Source: Apostichopus japonicus (lineage: Eukaryota; Echinodermata; Holothuroidea; Aspidochirotida; Stichopodidae). Taken from it: a DNA stretch of 64,000 nucleotides. The notes beneath the pieces were generated by a model, which saw nothing but the letters and a program-made list of their open reading frames with translations, ran no database searches and was not told where the DNA came from. The stretch lies in contig NC_092566.1 in the NCBI RefSeq assembly GCF_037975245.1, forward strand, positions 12,951,001 through 13,015,000, in the 5' to 3' direction. Shown in pieces: positions 18,955 through 31,500 of the stretch (position 1 is its first letter; the number at the start of each line of letters is the position of its first letter). Both the position numbers and the translations under genes were made by a program.

Positions 18955-19686
18955 TCCCTTAAATGTAGGGGACTGAATAATATTAGTAAAAGAAGAGATG
19001 TTTTTGATTATTTAAAACGGGTGAACAGTACTATTTATTGTTTACAGGACGTCCATTGGGATAAAAAATTTGGTAGATACAGTTTCCCTTGAATGGGAGA
19101 GGTCAGTGTTACTTTTCATCAGGAACAAATAATTCGAGGGGCGTTGCTATTTTTATTAATGATAATTGCAATGCTATCATAGATAGGATACATTGTGACA
19201 ATGAGGGTAAATGTATTGCTTTAATTGTTGAAACAGCTGGTTATGGTAAATCCCTTGTTGTGATTTATGGACTAAACAGTGACGACCCCATATTTTTCAG
19301 GCTATCATTGAGGAGTTTAATACCCTCATTGTATTATTGTTGGGGATTGAAATGTTGTCATTGATCCGGATTGGATACTTATCATTATCTCCATACCAAT
19401 AATCCTAGGGCGAGACAGACAGTATTGAATATGCAGAACGATCTGAATTTATTTGATGTGTGGCAGGTTTTACATCCAAATGAAAGGAGGTATACCTGGC
19501 GGCAAAAATCCAGTTAAACAGAACCGCTTAGATTTTTTCTTGGTTTCATCCGGATTACTTAATACTGTGTCAAAGTCATTTATAACAGCAGGCTATAGGA
19601 CTGATCATTCATTAATTAGCACAGTTTTTAATTTAAATAAGGTCACAACAGGAAGAGGATTGTGGAAATTTAATGCTCTTTACTGA
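18955..19686 (+). pseudogene. LINE apurinic-type endonuclease domain, broken
   Basis: It starts at SLKCRGLN (the usual NVRGLN motif with Asn to Lys), continues through a VAIFINDN segment and ends with the endonuclease C-terminal signature RLDFFLVSSGLL...GYRTDHSLIS. At least three frame changes are needed to read it through. In intact elements this domain nicks the target DNA. Confidence 0.75.
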
Positions 19687-20309
19687 AAGATGACTGCTAT
19701 TTTACGATTGTTAAAGACACAATTGCCACAACTATTGATGTATGTGTCTGTTTTCCGTATGTTCGAGAGAATATTAATAAAATTCATAGAAAGGATATTC
19801 AGTTCATTAATAATGATCAGCTGTTATTCGAGATGGTTCTTTTAAATATTAGAGGGAAAACAATTTCATACTCTTCATACAAGAAAAAGGTACAAGATCG
19901 CATGGAAAAATATCTTATAAATGAAACTGACCGTATTGATCCGTATTATAATGAAAGTGAGGACACAAGAAACTATATTGATGAGTTAAATCGTAAGCTC
20001 CAGTCTATTCGTGAGAAAAGACTCCAAGGATGTATGGTAAGGGCCTGTGTGGAATGGGCTGAAGAAGGAGAGAAACCTTCAAAGTTCTTTCTCAATTTAG
20101 AAAAAAAGAAACCATGTTAGTAAACTCATAAGCCACTTGAAAAACATTAATAATCAGGATATTTATGACCATGATCATATGCAGAGAGAAATGTTTAATT
20201 TTTATCAACATTTATATAGTTCTCAGGATGCTTATTTAAGAAAAAAAGATCTACAAGAGAAGTTTGGTCAAAGTATTATCAAGTTATCAGTAAATGAGTA
20301 GTAACCTTG

Positions 20310-21236
20310 AAGGTCTTTTGACTTATGAGGAAGTTACTTGTGTTTTTAAAAAATATGAAGAACAACCTGGCTCTGATGGTTTTACTGTTGAGTTTTTAAA
20401 GTGTTTCTGGAATGATCTTGGTCATTTTTTGTTACGATAATTGAATTTCAGCTATGAAAATTCGTTATCGGTTACACAAAGGCACGGTGTCATCAACCTA
20501 ATTCCTTAGGGTGATAAACCTCGTTATTGTTTGAAGAATTGGAGACCAATTTCACTGCTTAATGTGTCTTATATAAAATTGCATCTTCCTGCATTGCAAA
20601 TCGTATGAGGGCAGTTCTTCCTAATATTATTTCTTTGAACCAAAGTGGCTTCCTCAAGGGTCGGTATATTGGTGATAGCATTCGTACCATAACAACTCCC
20701 TGGTATGACATTATTAATAGTCTAAAAGAAGACCAAATGCCAGGGATTTTATTTGGGATTGATTTTGAAAAGGCTTTTGATAGTATTTCGATTAGGTTCA
20801 TTAGAAATGTACTCCGCCTTTTTAAGTTCGGTCCTTCCATTATCCAGTGGTTTGGTGCTTTTTATATAGTGATATGTATTCCTATGTTCTTGTAAATGAC
20901 TTTTTATCTGAAAACATTTCTATTGATCGTGGTTGCAGACAAGGAGACCCTTTGTCTCCATATCTCTTTATTATTATTATTATTATAGAATTATTGAGCA
21001 TTCTTATTAATAATGATAATTCTATCCAGGGTATTGATATTGGAGGAAGCTGTTATAAATTAGTTCAGTATGCTGACGATACAACCTTCTTCATGCACGG
21101 GTATGAAATATCTTTCAATAGTATTATGATACAGCTCGATTATTTTGGTTCTTTGTCTGGGCTAAAAATAAAGCCTAGCAAGTCTCTTCTTGTTGGGTTG
21201 GGGAGTTTGAAAGGTCTTCGGTTTTCCTTTCAATAA
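20310..21236 (+). pseudogene. LINE reverse transcriptase domain, broken
   Basis: Palm and finger motifs in order: GSDGFTVEFLKCFW near 20370, a broken NLIP-GDKPRYCLKNWRPISLL near 20490, GFLKGRYIGDSIR near 20647, FGIDFEKAFDSI near 20752, RGCRQGDPLSPYLF at 20928-20969, and the catalytic YADD at 21069-21080. An ATT microsatellite at about 20970-20986 inserts a run of isoleucines just after motif B. Stops and frameshifts separate the segments. Confidence 0.82.
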
Positions 21237-21827
21237 AAAATATAATATCTGTTGGAATAAAGGTGATGATTTTACACTATTGGGGATTGTGTTTAATACT
21301 AATCTAAGTAGTATGATTAATAAGAACTATGATAATGCACTGACTAAAGTGTTTAATACTTTAAAGATGTGGGAGAAACGTAATCTTACAGTGCTGGGTC
21401 GCATTACCATTGTTAAATCTTTATTATTGCCTTGTTTTAATTACTATATTATGACGCTCCCATTACCCAGTCCAGAGTATATTGAAAGAGTACATTCCAT
21501 GTTTTTCCGTTTTGTGTGGAAAAATAAACCAGACCGTATAAGTCGAAGACAAGGATATACCCCGATGGGGGATTGAAAATGGTAGATTTTTGTAAACATT
21601 GTATTGCTCTTAAGATCTCTACGTTTGGTCGCTTGTTGAAGAGCAAGAGCTCTATTTTTGTCTGCTGTATTTTACGTAGGTACAATATAAGAATTGACTC
21701 TTTCTTTGATAATGGGGATATTTATGTGAAGTTAGTGAGTTCAAAATTGCATCCTTTTTGGAAGAATCATTTTGAAACTACACATAATTTTCCTCATGAT
21801 GTTTTCTCTACAGTAGTTTCTTAATAG

Positions 21828-21878
21828 AGTAGTATCATTGTAAATAGTAGAGACTCTACTATTTACAATGATACTACT
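21828..21878. repeat. Perfect 25-bp inverted repeat with a 1-nt spacer
   Basis: Arms at 21828-21852 and 21854-21878 are exact reverse complements; the arm starts AGTAGTATCATTGTAA. It lies within the LINE body right after a stop at about 21824, so it probably arose by local template switching after insertion. Confidence 0.9.
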
Positions 21879-22347
21879 ATATTTACATTGCCAATTTGGA
21901 ATAGCAGTTTATTTAAAGTTGTAAATAGCCCAGTATATTACAAGCATTGGTATGACAAGGGTATACGTTTTATTAGCGATTTGTTTAGTAATGGTACTTT
22001 TTATACTTTTGATAATTTTTCTCAAGAGTTTAACATATCAACCAATTTTTTGGAGTATTAATGTATTATCAGCTCTATTAAGGAAAAATGAAAGGGTTTA
22101 TCCAATGATACAATTTTAAGGGTTATTTTTCCTAATAATATAGTTATATAAATACTCTGCATGCAAGTGGTTCTTTTTGTTCTAAAGCAGTTTACAATAG
22201 ATTGCTGGAGTTTCAGGTTATGAGCACAAATCCTATATAAAGTGGTGCCAGACTATTGATATCATTAAAAGGGATTGGTCTTTTTATTGTTTTGTCCCTT
22301 TACGGTGTTCGAGTGACGTTAAACTTAGGTGGTTTCAATATAGACTG

Positions 22348-22581
22348 TTGCATAGGATTATTCCAACTAACAAGTATTTGCATTTAATAAAAGTTATCAC
22401 TTCTGATAATTGTGATATTTGTCAAGAATATACTGAAACTATTGAACATTTGTTTTATGATTGTGCTCACTCGGCTAAGATTTGGAATAATTTACAAATT
22501 TTACTTAACAATGCAGGTGTGAATATAATAGTTAAAGATATCTCCATAGTGTTATTTGGTGCAAAGTTCGCTCGTGAATAA
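22348..22581 (+). pseudogene. LINE ORF2 C-terminal zinc-knuckle segment
   Basis: Open segment with CDICQEYTETIEHLFYDC, a C-x2-C-x7-H-x4-C motif near the end of ORF2, in the context CAHSAKIWNNLQ. Downstream frames (KKLHLQLQ...NIKGAEWEKYW-like) extend the homology to about 22785. Confidence 0.7.
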
Positions 22582-22790
22582 AATAAAATAATTATATTAA
22601 TCAAAAAGTTACATCTTCAATTGCAAATTACAAAAGATAATCCCGAGGCAAAATAAATTACTATTGTATTTGAAAGAATATTTCGGGGTACAAAAGAATA
22701 TTTTAATTAGAAATATAAAAGGTGCAGAGTGGGAAAATACTGGGTTCCTTGGTATAATTTTCTTGAATTGCACCATGTATTATAAATATT

Positions 22791-24499
22791 TTGTCGTGCC
22801 TATTCTAATTAAATGTATTGTCTTTCATTAAGAATGTTTTTTCTTTCACGATACCACTGATGATTTTACTTTTTGTGCACATGCAAGAGAAATAAAAGAT
22901 AAATAAAAAAAATATAAATATAAATTATCTGGTAGAGGCACAAAATAATTGATTAAGAATATTGTTTTTACAGTAAATTGAGAGAAATTCGAATTTGGGC
23001 AGTAGCTATTGCAATTAAGCTTCCCATATGAGGTGGAGGGATTCTGCATCTTGTCGCTGTTTGTTTGATAGAGAATTAACCATCGAATGTTAAAACAAAA
23101 GCCATTTTCAACACAACAAGAGCGACTTTTTGTTTAAAATAATCATTTAGTTTGTTACTGTACTGCATTTTAAGTACTGCATTTTCATGAAAAATTGCCC
23201 AGTCATCATGCTAAAACAGGATTAGTTTAAATTATCAGTAAAGGTAGGCCTATATCACTGTATGATATGCTTTTTTTCATAGAGTGAAAAAGTGCATTTT
23301 TCATTGAGTGAAGAAAGGACTGACTTTTATTAAGAATACACTCCTCAAAATATGTTCATTACTGACTCATTACGTGTGATCTTTGTTTAGTCGCTTTGAT
23401 GGACATTGGCTAGTAGTTAGGGTATGCTCTGTCAAAGCGTTCAGTATGATTGTATAAAGTAAACTTAATTAAAACAAATCCAAAATGAACATCTTAAATG
23501 TTCCGTTTCCAGTTTAGCTGCCTTTGTCGCTTTTAGACGAGCAGACAAAGCCAATATGTCAAATCCCTTAAAGTATGTTATATGCATGGGCAACAAAACC
23601 TGTGGATGACTCGCCTCACAGAAGGTCACACAGTAGAGTTAAATATTTCTTCACAATTCCACTGACTCGGCAGGCAAACAAGGATCACATTAACTTACCA
23701 CAACAGAGAGTGCTGGTAATCGTAACAATTACAAGTTAGTGGGCTAATAATGCCTCTTTACACCCCTCCCTATCAATCACTCACACCAAAACCTATGGGA
23801 ACTCTCACCAATTCAACTACGCTTTTTTGTGTGTACATAAATACATTGAAATTAATGCATTGAAATTTCTTTAATGCATTGAAATATCAATGCATTATTG
23901 TCTATACAAAGTGATCCATATGCCCAGACATTCATCACTGTGACTGGTCATGGGGGAGAATTATGAGCCTCACAAATCTGCTCGTTCACCGGATACTCGC
24001 TTCATCATACAACGCAACCACAAACTGATTTTCTTTCTATTCTTTTTCTTTTCTTTTCTTTTTCATTTAACAAATGACACACAGTAGCTATACTTCCCAA
24101 TCATTACGCCACACCATACAATGCGAACTTTCTTACACATCATGAAGAAGTAGTAGCCCACACTGATAACGTTGTTCGCTAGTGCTTTTCGTTGATGAGA
24201 AACAAGTAATCTAAACATTTATTGAAAATGTATGAATAATGACTTTCCCCTCGCTGTACTACGAAGAAAATCGCTTATGGGCTTCTGTTACATTAAGGCT
24301 CCTCTAGTACCAGGTATATAGGCCTACTATACAGTATAGCTAGGTGTGCGCGAGTCCCGCTAAGCCTATACAGTACCTCTATAATAATCTTTGCAAAAAA
24401 TCCTAGCAGAAATAACAGCAACCTTGCTCAAAACTCCTTAAATTGTTGTATATTTTGCGAATTATGACTAATGGCATGGAGGAAATGCCATAAGATATA
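22791..24499. other. Intergenic, no gene seen
   Basis: AT-rich. TTAATGCATTGAAAT-type words recur near 23855-23900. The segment near 24230-24378 is shared with about 15930-16240. No coding exon recognised. Confidence 0.45.
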
Positions 24500-24507
24500 A
24501 TTTAGGA

Positions 24508-24857
24508 CTTTTGAGTGGGGGGGGGGGCTGAAGACTGGTGGCCGGCCTGGGTGAGGGGTCTAAGGGGAGGGGGTGTCCCCCTCCCTTTTGGATTTCTTTG
24601 CATTTCCAGGTGGCCTCAGATGCAATTTGGTGCAATATAGCACACTTCAACACCCACTCCATTTTGTAAATAATTTTGCATTTTCACCTGGCCTTAGATG
24701 CAATTTGGTGCTCCAAATGAGTTTTTTTTTCTCATTTGGAAATGAAAAAGGAGTTTTCTGACTTGCGGAGCGGGGGGGGGGGCGGAATGATACTTCCGCC
24801 CCCATATTTTTCACTGGGGGGCTGGCGCCCCCAGCACCCCCGGTTCCTACGCCCTTG
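24508..24857 (+). mobile_element. GC-rich hAT-like MITE with 8-bp TSD but missing left terminus
   Basis: Same family and orientation as 11314-11670. Flanked exactly by ATTTAGGA at 24500-24507 and 24858-24865. The right end is the intact CGGTTCCTACGCCCTTG, but the left end starts at CTTTTGAGTGG and so lacks the first 18 bases (CAGTGGCGTAGGAAGGTA) of the complete copy. Body and GGGGAGGGGG-TGT-CCCCCTCCC hairpin are intact. Confidence 0.82.
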
Positions 24858-24865
24858 ATTTAGGA

Positions 24866-27800
24866 GATGTTTGGTCACCTTAAGTGTATTAGTATTCTAA
24901 CACATTTTTCCTTCATACTTGTATGTTAACGAAACCAATTTAATCCTACCGTTGTACGTACACGCAGTATATTTAACTTTATTCACACTATGTACGGAGT
25001 GCCGATCAAATAGCGGCATTGTTAATCCAGTGCCATTTTCGTCGCTGGTTTGCTGGCTAGCTGATACTGTCTACGGATGCCCACAGGCTAATTTCCAATT
25101 GCAAACAACCTGTGATATTTCTTATGAGGCGTAACGCATATGTCATCTAATAGGCTGGCCGATTGGACATACGGTAGATTATGAAACAAGTGAACCATTT
25201 TTACTGTGAAAAACTGTCAAATTTCAAAGCTTTGTCGACATGAAAAAAGAATGGATATCAAATGTTCACAGGTGACGCCCGTGCATAAGTCCTCTTACAG
25301 TAATTGTGCGGTGATAGCGCCAGTTTCACTTTTAACTCCGCAAATGAGGGATAGTATGCTTTCTGCCATGTAAAACCAGCGAGTAACTGACCAAGACGCA
25401 TCTGGTACAGTAAAAATTAAGTACGCCCTCAATTTGCTCATATGCTTTTCCATGCGCTCATGCCGAGAATGTAATTTCTGTGATACGAAGTGACAGACGT
25501 ACTCCCAAATAGTACAGTATTTGTCGTTCATTACCCCGCACGCTGTGTGGGAAAGCTACGGAGAGTGATACGGCCCCGTACGTGTGTTGAACAGCGGACA
25601 ACGAAGACAAGTGACGCTATTGCCAGGAGTTCGTGCAGCTGTAATATTTTTCGCACCTTTCAATCTATGCGGCTATCGATTTCTTTGTGAATCCATCTTT
25701 CATTTAGTTATCGAAGGAGTGATTAATTACAATCGTGGAACTAATGCCTAAATTTCGAGTGTGAGAGGCGTTGCCAGTCTTTTGTTTATTAACGGTGACT
25801 GTATTCGAGAGATCAGTAGTTAGCTGAAACTCCTGCAAAGTTTCGTTTGTGCCAGTCAAATCGACTTAGGGCTTTGTAGAAGTGATCCACTATCTAATAC
25901 TAATTTATCAAACCTGTCTCAACGTTGCCTGTAGTTTTCTCGAGAAACTGGACTTTCTTCCCTTCTGACCAATGTTTGTGGCCATATCGAAAGACAGTAA
26001 AAGCGTATGGTAAGAACAAACATACATTTCAAACCGTATAGGTAGGTCATTAGAACAGTATTCAGTTACGTATAGTTAAAAAAAAAAACTAACTTCAAAA
26101 TTACAGTTAGACAGCCATATAAGCCTCTGCGACCGATGTGTCATTCTAAGCTGAACCGTGGTCCTACGGTTAGACTAAGTTAGAGAAAAGCAACTGCACG
26201 TCTGAACTTAACCGAGATGGTCAGGTAGCCTATACTGAGTGACACTATCAAGTATTGGGAACATAAACACAGGCTTGCAGTACTTGCATGACTAGGATCC
26301 ATTAACCTTTAGTTAAAGTTAGGACTAACTTAGGCCAAGGAATTATTAACAGCTCCATGTGTAGGCCTGTCTTAAAACAAAAGTGCTGTTTCAAATTTGG
26401 GTTGATTTGTGGAAAAAGTTTCAAATGTAATTTTCTCACAAACTGTACAGTATATCAGATATGCTTTGGCAAGTGTTGTTTAGTAATATTCATGTTATCT
26501 ATCATTAACACGGTAAACCTCTTGTCATGACTATTTCTTTCAATTAATGACATATCCAAATCCCAATTCGACACATAGGCCTATGCCCACAGCATTCAAA
26601 TTGTGCCCTATAGGCCTATACTACAATTACATCCAAGTGGATCAATTTAAGGCTATTCATTTGTAATATCTCAGCTGTATCTCCTTGCAATGAAGGATAG
26701 ATAATCCATATCCAAAAGTCTTGGTATACACTTCTTAGAAACATATTTTCAATTGAAGAGGAAGGCTATTGACAAGTTTTCAATAATTACATGATGTATC
26801 ACAATTTCAAAGAAACAAACCAAGTTGCCTTTCCATTGATATAAAATTCAAGCTGATTAGAATTGATTAGACCCTGTATACTTTGATCAGTCTCCATTCA
26901 ATGACAAGTTTTGAAAGATGTGCAAATCTTGAGCGATATTTCTGTCGATATACTGCTCTGTACAAAACTTTGATGGCAATTACGCACAACATGGTACAAA
27001 CTTTTGACCAATTTCACCTGATATTCAATGCAAATACCTTTAAAAAAAAAAGAGAGTCCATTACAGAATATAAGTTAATTTAAGGTTATGTGTATGTAGT
27101 TGCTTACCAAGTTAAGTAGGCCTACTTCTTATTCTGTACTTTAATTATTACTATACTTCCAAACATTGCAACAAATTATAAGTGCAAGTTCTGTGGTAGT
27201 GTTATGTTAAGTGTGTCTATCAATTGATTTATCCGCAGCAAATAAATCTTTGTGCAGATTTGGTACCAAGTTATCACTTCCTAGAGAAATCAGCTTTTGG
27301 TTTATGAAATTCCAAAGCATTAGGTTTTTAAAAGGTTTCAAAGTTTTAAGAACTTTCTTATGATTTGAGTATTTTATTCCATTTTACAGGCCCATAGGTT
27401 AATAACAAGCCAAGTTTCCCAATTGCAATTAAATTATTAAAGTAGATGGAGTTATAATGTTAAGCAACTGTGAACATATCTTTCTTAGATGATTGTTTCA
27501 ACATTTTGTTACAGTAAGTCTGTAACATTATTTCATGATAAAGCTTTGTGTATTTAGAGAAATATGGTATTCACTTGTTGTTAATGCCAGGTATGTGTTA
27601 TATTCATTGTTCTTTCAGCCTTAAGTAATTTATTCAACTAACATTATGAATCATTAAAGCATTAAGTATTAAAACAAAGTAGTTTTATGATTATCGAACA
27701 TGTTAGCCTCTTTGCTGCATGACTGTTTCTTTGGTAGTACCTGTACTATGCTTTTTTTATATGAATTTCATGCCAGTTATATATCAAACATATACCCAAT

Positions 27801-28485
27801 AAAGATTCACACTCTAGACAAGGTGTAGAAAGCGCAGTGGTTGTGATGAGACAGGTAAGCGAGATAGTCAAGTATGCAAATTATTCTATCCAGCAAATTA
27901 TGCTATCATATGTGTATATTTTTACTGTTATCGCCAATTACTAGAATATCCAAGTGCTTAAAATGTACCAGATGGCTAAAATGAAGTTACCACAGGCATT
28001 TGCTTGAATTACAACACACATCAGTTTATTTGATAGGCTTTATGGGAGCAGTCCAATAATATTTGTAGTACTGGGCTTGCATATGTGCTAGGTGTTTTTA
28101 ATGTCTATACTGGCAGAAAAACTTGTGAAATTGTAAAAATACAAACTGTGCCTTATTTTTATCTGGCTAATGGCAAATTCTTTTGACATTTCGCCAGTAA
28201 ATAGCTTAAAAAGCTTAATTAGCTTGAGTTATACTATTAGTAGGCTTGAAGGGATCTCATTGATAATGTTGATTCTTTGTTTAGTATGGTACATCATATG
28301 AATGTCAAGGAATCACTAAGCCATTTGGCTTTGTGGTATAATCAATATTCTCAAGATATTGATCAGCAAGACAGAAACTTGTTAATTTGAGCAGGACATC
28401 AATAATAGCACTACAGTATCATGGTAATGCTTTTATGCCGTTTCTTGATTTATTTGTAGAGACAACTATATTTTTAGACATCAAG
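24866..28485. other. Upstream region of the cadherin gene; possible promoter/5' leader
   Basis: No coding exon was recognised. The stretch about 25290-25700 is richer in CpG than its surroundings (for example ACGGCCCCGTACGTG), and a donor-like GTAAGA follows AAAGCGTATG near 26010. A non-coding first exon could lie there, but this is inference. The rest is AT-rich. Confidence 0.3.
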
Positions 28486-28573
28486 ATGAACGCAAGGATA
28501 CAGCTTGGATCAAATTTAATGTCCAATACATTTGTGGCCATTATCATCCTATGCAGCAGTTTCACATGCCAAG
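28486..28573 (+). CDS. PCDH15: Pcdh15 exon 1: signal peptide
   Basis: ATG at 28486, donor GTGAGT at 28574, ends phase 1. It encodes 29 residues: a basic N-region (MNARIQLGSN) and hydrophobic core TFVAIIILCSSFTC, with likely cleavage near CQG. An upstream in-frame ATG at 28387 would add 33 residues before the signal core and is less likely. The next Met in frame (LMSN) is an alternative start. Confidence 0.7.
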
Positions 28574-31500
28574 GTGAGTCATAACAGTCAATTGACTTTC
28601 ATTTATCATAATTATAAGTTTCATCTTTGAACATGTTTAGATCAGATAGTAAAAACTGGTCATGTAAAACAAACAATACATGAAAACAAACTAGAAGAAG
28701 CATGGGAGACTTTAGCTGTCAGTTGTTAATCCAGGCAATAGTGATCTTAATGATTCATGGATTTGCTTGTGTTAACGACAAAAAATAAGGAGACCTGTTT
28801 AAAGATCGAGAAATCTATATTTTCCTGTTCCTTGCAAATAATTTGACTTTTGAATTTAAACAACTTTGACATGAAATCTGTACTCGTCAATATAAAAGTG
28901 CCTTTCAATGTATTATAAAGCCTAATTAGTAATTACCGGAAAATTGACTGCATTTAACTGGAGTAAATTTGGACATGTTCTTTGTATCAAACATAATTAC
29001 CTCATTAATATTTATGATGGGTGGGGCTTAATGGGAAATTGTCAAAAACAGTTTTTATAATCATGATATCTCAACGTCCACAAGTTGAATCAATGTGATA
29101 GTGATACTGTACCTGGTAGATAGAAATATCCCATGATGAGCAGATGTGCCCTATTGTTCTTGGTTCTCATGAATATTAATGAGTGGGCAGGGCTTAAAAT
29201 AGAATTTGGTTCATTTTGGTATGGTGATCTTGATACATAATAAGCACATTTTCAACTTTATGTCATTGGTTTTCAAAAAAAATGCAAGAAATTGCTTTTA
29301 TACACAAGACAAGAACCAAATGTTCCATGATTTTCATCCTTGACATATTAGGTTTGTCACACTAAATTCATACAATCAACCGTGTTGTTATCAGTGTGCA
29401 TATCACAAATACTTAGTGAACATAAAATTGTTAATCAGATATCTCTGAAATAGTATGTCTAATTAGCTTGACATTTAGTTGAATAATACAATATAAGTAT
29501 CTATGCTTATGAGATCATAAAATTTGACCTCATCATTATTCATGCATGTATCTGTTTTTTTTTTCAATGTCACTAAAGAGACTTTGTCAACATGATAACT
29601 GACTCCTTGTACATTCCTTTATATCTTGCCGCATTAGTCAATAGATATTCCCCTTCAGTTTGGTGTGCACAAGTTCATAAATATTAACATGTACATGGCT
29701 TACCACACTATGAATATTTTTAGGCATTGTAACCACTAAATGTTTTTGTTGTCTATAGTTATTCATTAGCTTTGTTTGTTCAATATTCACCCAACTGTCA
29801 CATTGGATAAAAGAACTATAAAGCGAGCATGTATTTAGGAGTTCTACTGCAAGTTTACCACTATCTCATTTAGCCAGTTCTATGACCACATAAAAGCACT
29901 GAAGTCGTAATACATTACTATGGCATCTACAGTATAATGATGTACATTTCATTTGATACACAAGGCCATCTTCTGCTTGGAAACTACATCATGCCTTCTA
30001 CTGTAACTATGCTTCATTCAAAACTCATCGAATTCTGTTCTTAACATAACAAAAACTATCAGCAAAATACACCAAAAAAATCAATTCATTGATGGTAAGG
30101 ATCTACCTAATGCATTGATATTTGGAATGGCTGGCAATATATTGCATGTTTTGAAGGCTATAATACTAGTAACATTAAATTTAGCCTTAAAATATATTAC
30201 TAAATATAGGGTACTTTGGAAGTAATAAAGAAGGCAGAAAAGGTTTCATGGTACATTAAATGTTAGCTGACAGATTGCTTGCTTTAGAAGAAAAGAGGAG
30301 CATGGTCTCTGTCACCAGAAACTAAATGCATTGCAACCATGTACGCATCCCTTAAAGTACTGTTACATGAGGAGTTTGCTTGTTACATCTGAATCATTAC
30401 TGTAGGGCAACTTAATCCATCCTTTCCAATTAGTGTTGTTCTGGACTGCATTGCCTTCATACCAACTCCAACACCATTTCACATTACAACAATGTGACAC
30501 ATCTGTGGAAGAAATTGTCCTATAATTGTTTCCGATAGTTTCATCATAGTTAGAGGCCTATGTATATACTGTATGTATGTATTTTAGATCCTCCTGCAAG
30601 CAGAAACTCGCAATGTTTAACTACATTAACATAACTACATTAATGCAGACTTAATTCTTTATTTGTTTGTTTCAATTTTGAATGTTGTAGAAAGTGTCCA
30701 ATGCAAAGACAGTCGTTATGCTGCCTCTTAAATTTGATACATATTAACACAATTTTAAACAATGTTTGGGGGAAGGGGGGGGGACTCTTGTTCCCATTTA
30801 AGGTCGACAAACGCTTAGCATGAATAATAAACGGAGAAAAGACATTTCAATGTATTTCAGGATGCAAAGTGGATCAAAAATATTATACTTTGAAATTAAT
30901 CTTTTTAGTTACATTGATTCTAATATTTTCATGTATAAATGAGACAGAATAAAAATGTTTTTCTTTTGTAATGGAAATTGATGCAGGAAATAGAATTGGT
31001 GGTAAATCATGGACTGTTGGCCTACTGTACTTTACCCAAAATTGCAGGTCCCATTTTATTGTGGATATGAAAGTTCTACATAGTATACATAGGAAGTGCT
31101 TCTGTACAAAAAAAACTGGTTGATTTCAGGTGGAATTTTGAAGGACATACTAAAAGACATAGGAAGCAGATTTTATTAAACAAATATTTGTCCAAGACAA
31201 GATCATTTAATGAGATGTCTTTGTGTCACATTAATTGATGTATCTTAACATCTAGTTTTGTGAAACTGTTCATTTTAGCAGATATAACTTTCATAGTATT
31301 CTTCAGAAAATGATCAAGCTGATTTTTTTCTACAGTTTATATTCAGACTTGATTTATATCCTATTCTTGCCAATTAGGAGTAGTGTCTATATGAAACAAA
31401 ATAGTTGATGAGATTTTCGTGATTATGTCAGCTTTCATCTGTGTGTTCAATCAGTTACTAAGAGGGCTCCAGCCTACCAAGATCAACCTGGCAGACAGGC

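Larger units (their letters stand above)
18955..22790 (+). mobile_element. L1/Tx1-type non-LTR retrotransposon (LINE), ORF2 remnant
   Basis: Successive frames encode the parts of an ORF2 in order: endonuclease start (KCRGLNNISKRRDVFDYLK), endonuclease end (KQNRLDFFLVS...YRTDHSLI), linker (WAEEGEKPSKFFLNLEKK), reverse transcriptase, and a C-terminal zinc knuckle. The frame is broken by many stops and shifts (for example after 19090, 19364, 19686, 20120, 20895, 21236 and 22581), so it is dead. GFLKGRYIGDSIR and RGCRQGDPLSPYLF point to the L1/Tx1 group rather than CR1, RTE or Jockey. The 5' end is uncertain; about 18540-18950 may be its leader. No target-site duplication was identified. Confidence 0.85.

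Noticed and set aside
24919-25134. Cysteine-containing 71-codon frame as a CCP-like exon
   Set aside because: Cysteine spacing and the GY/W landmarks of CCP are absent and no acceptor-donor pair fits.
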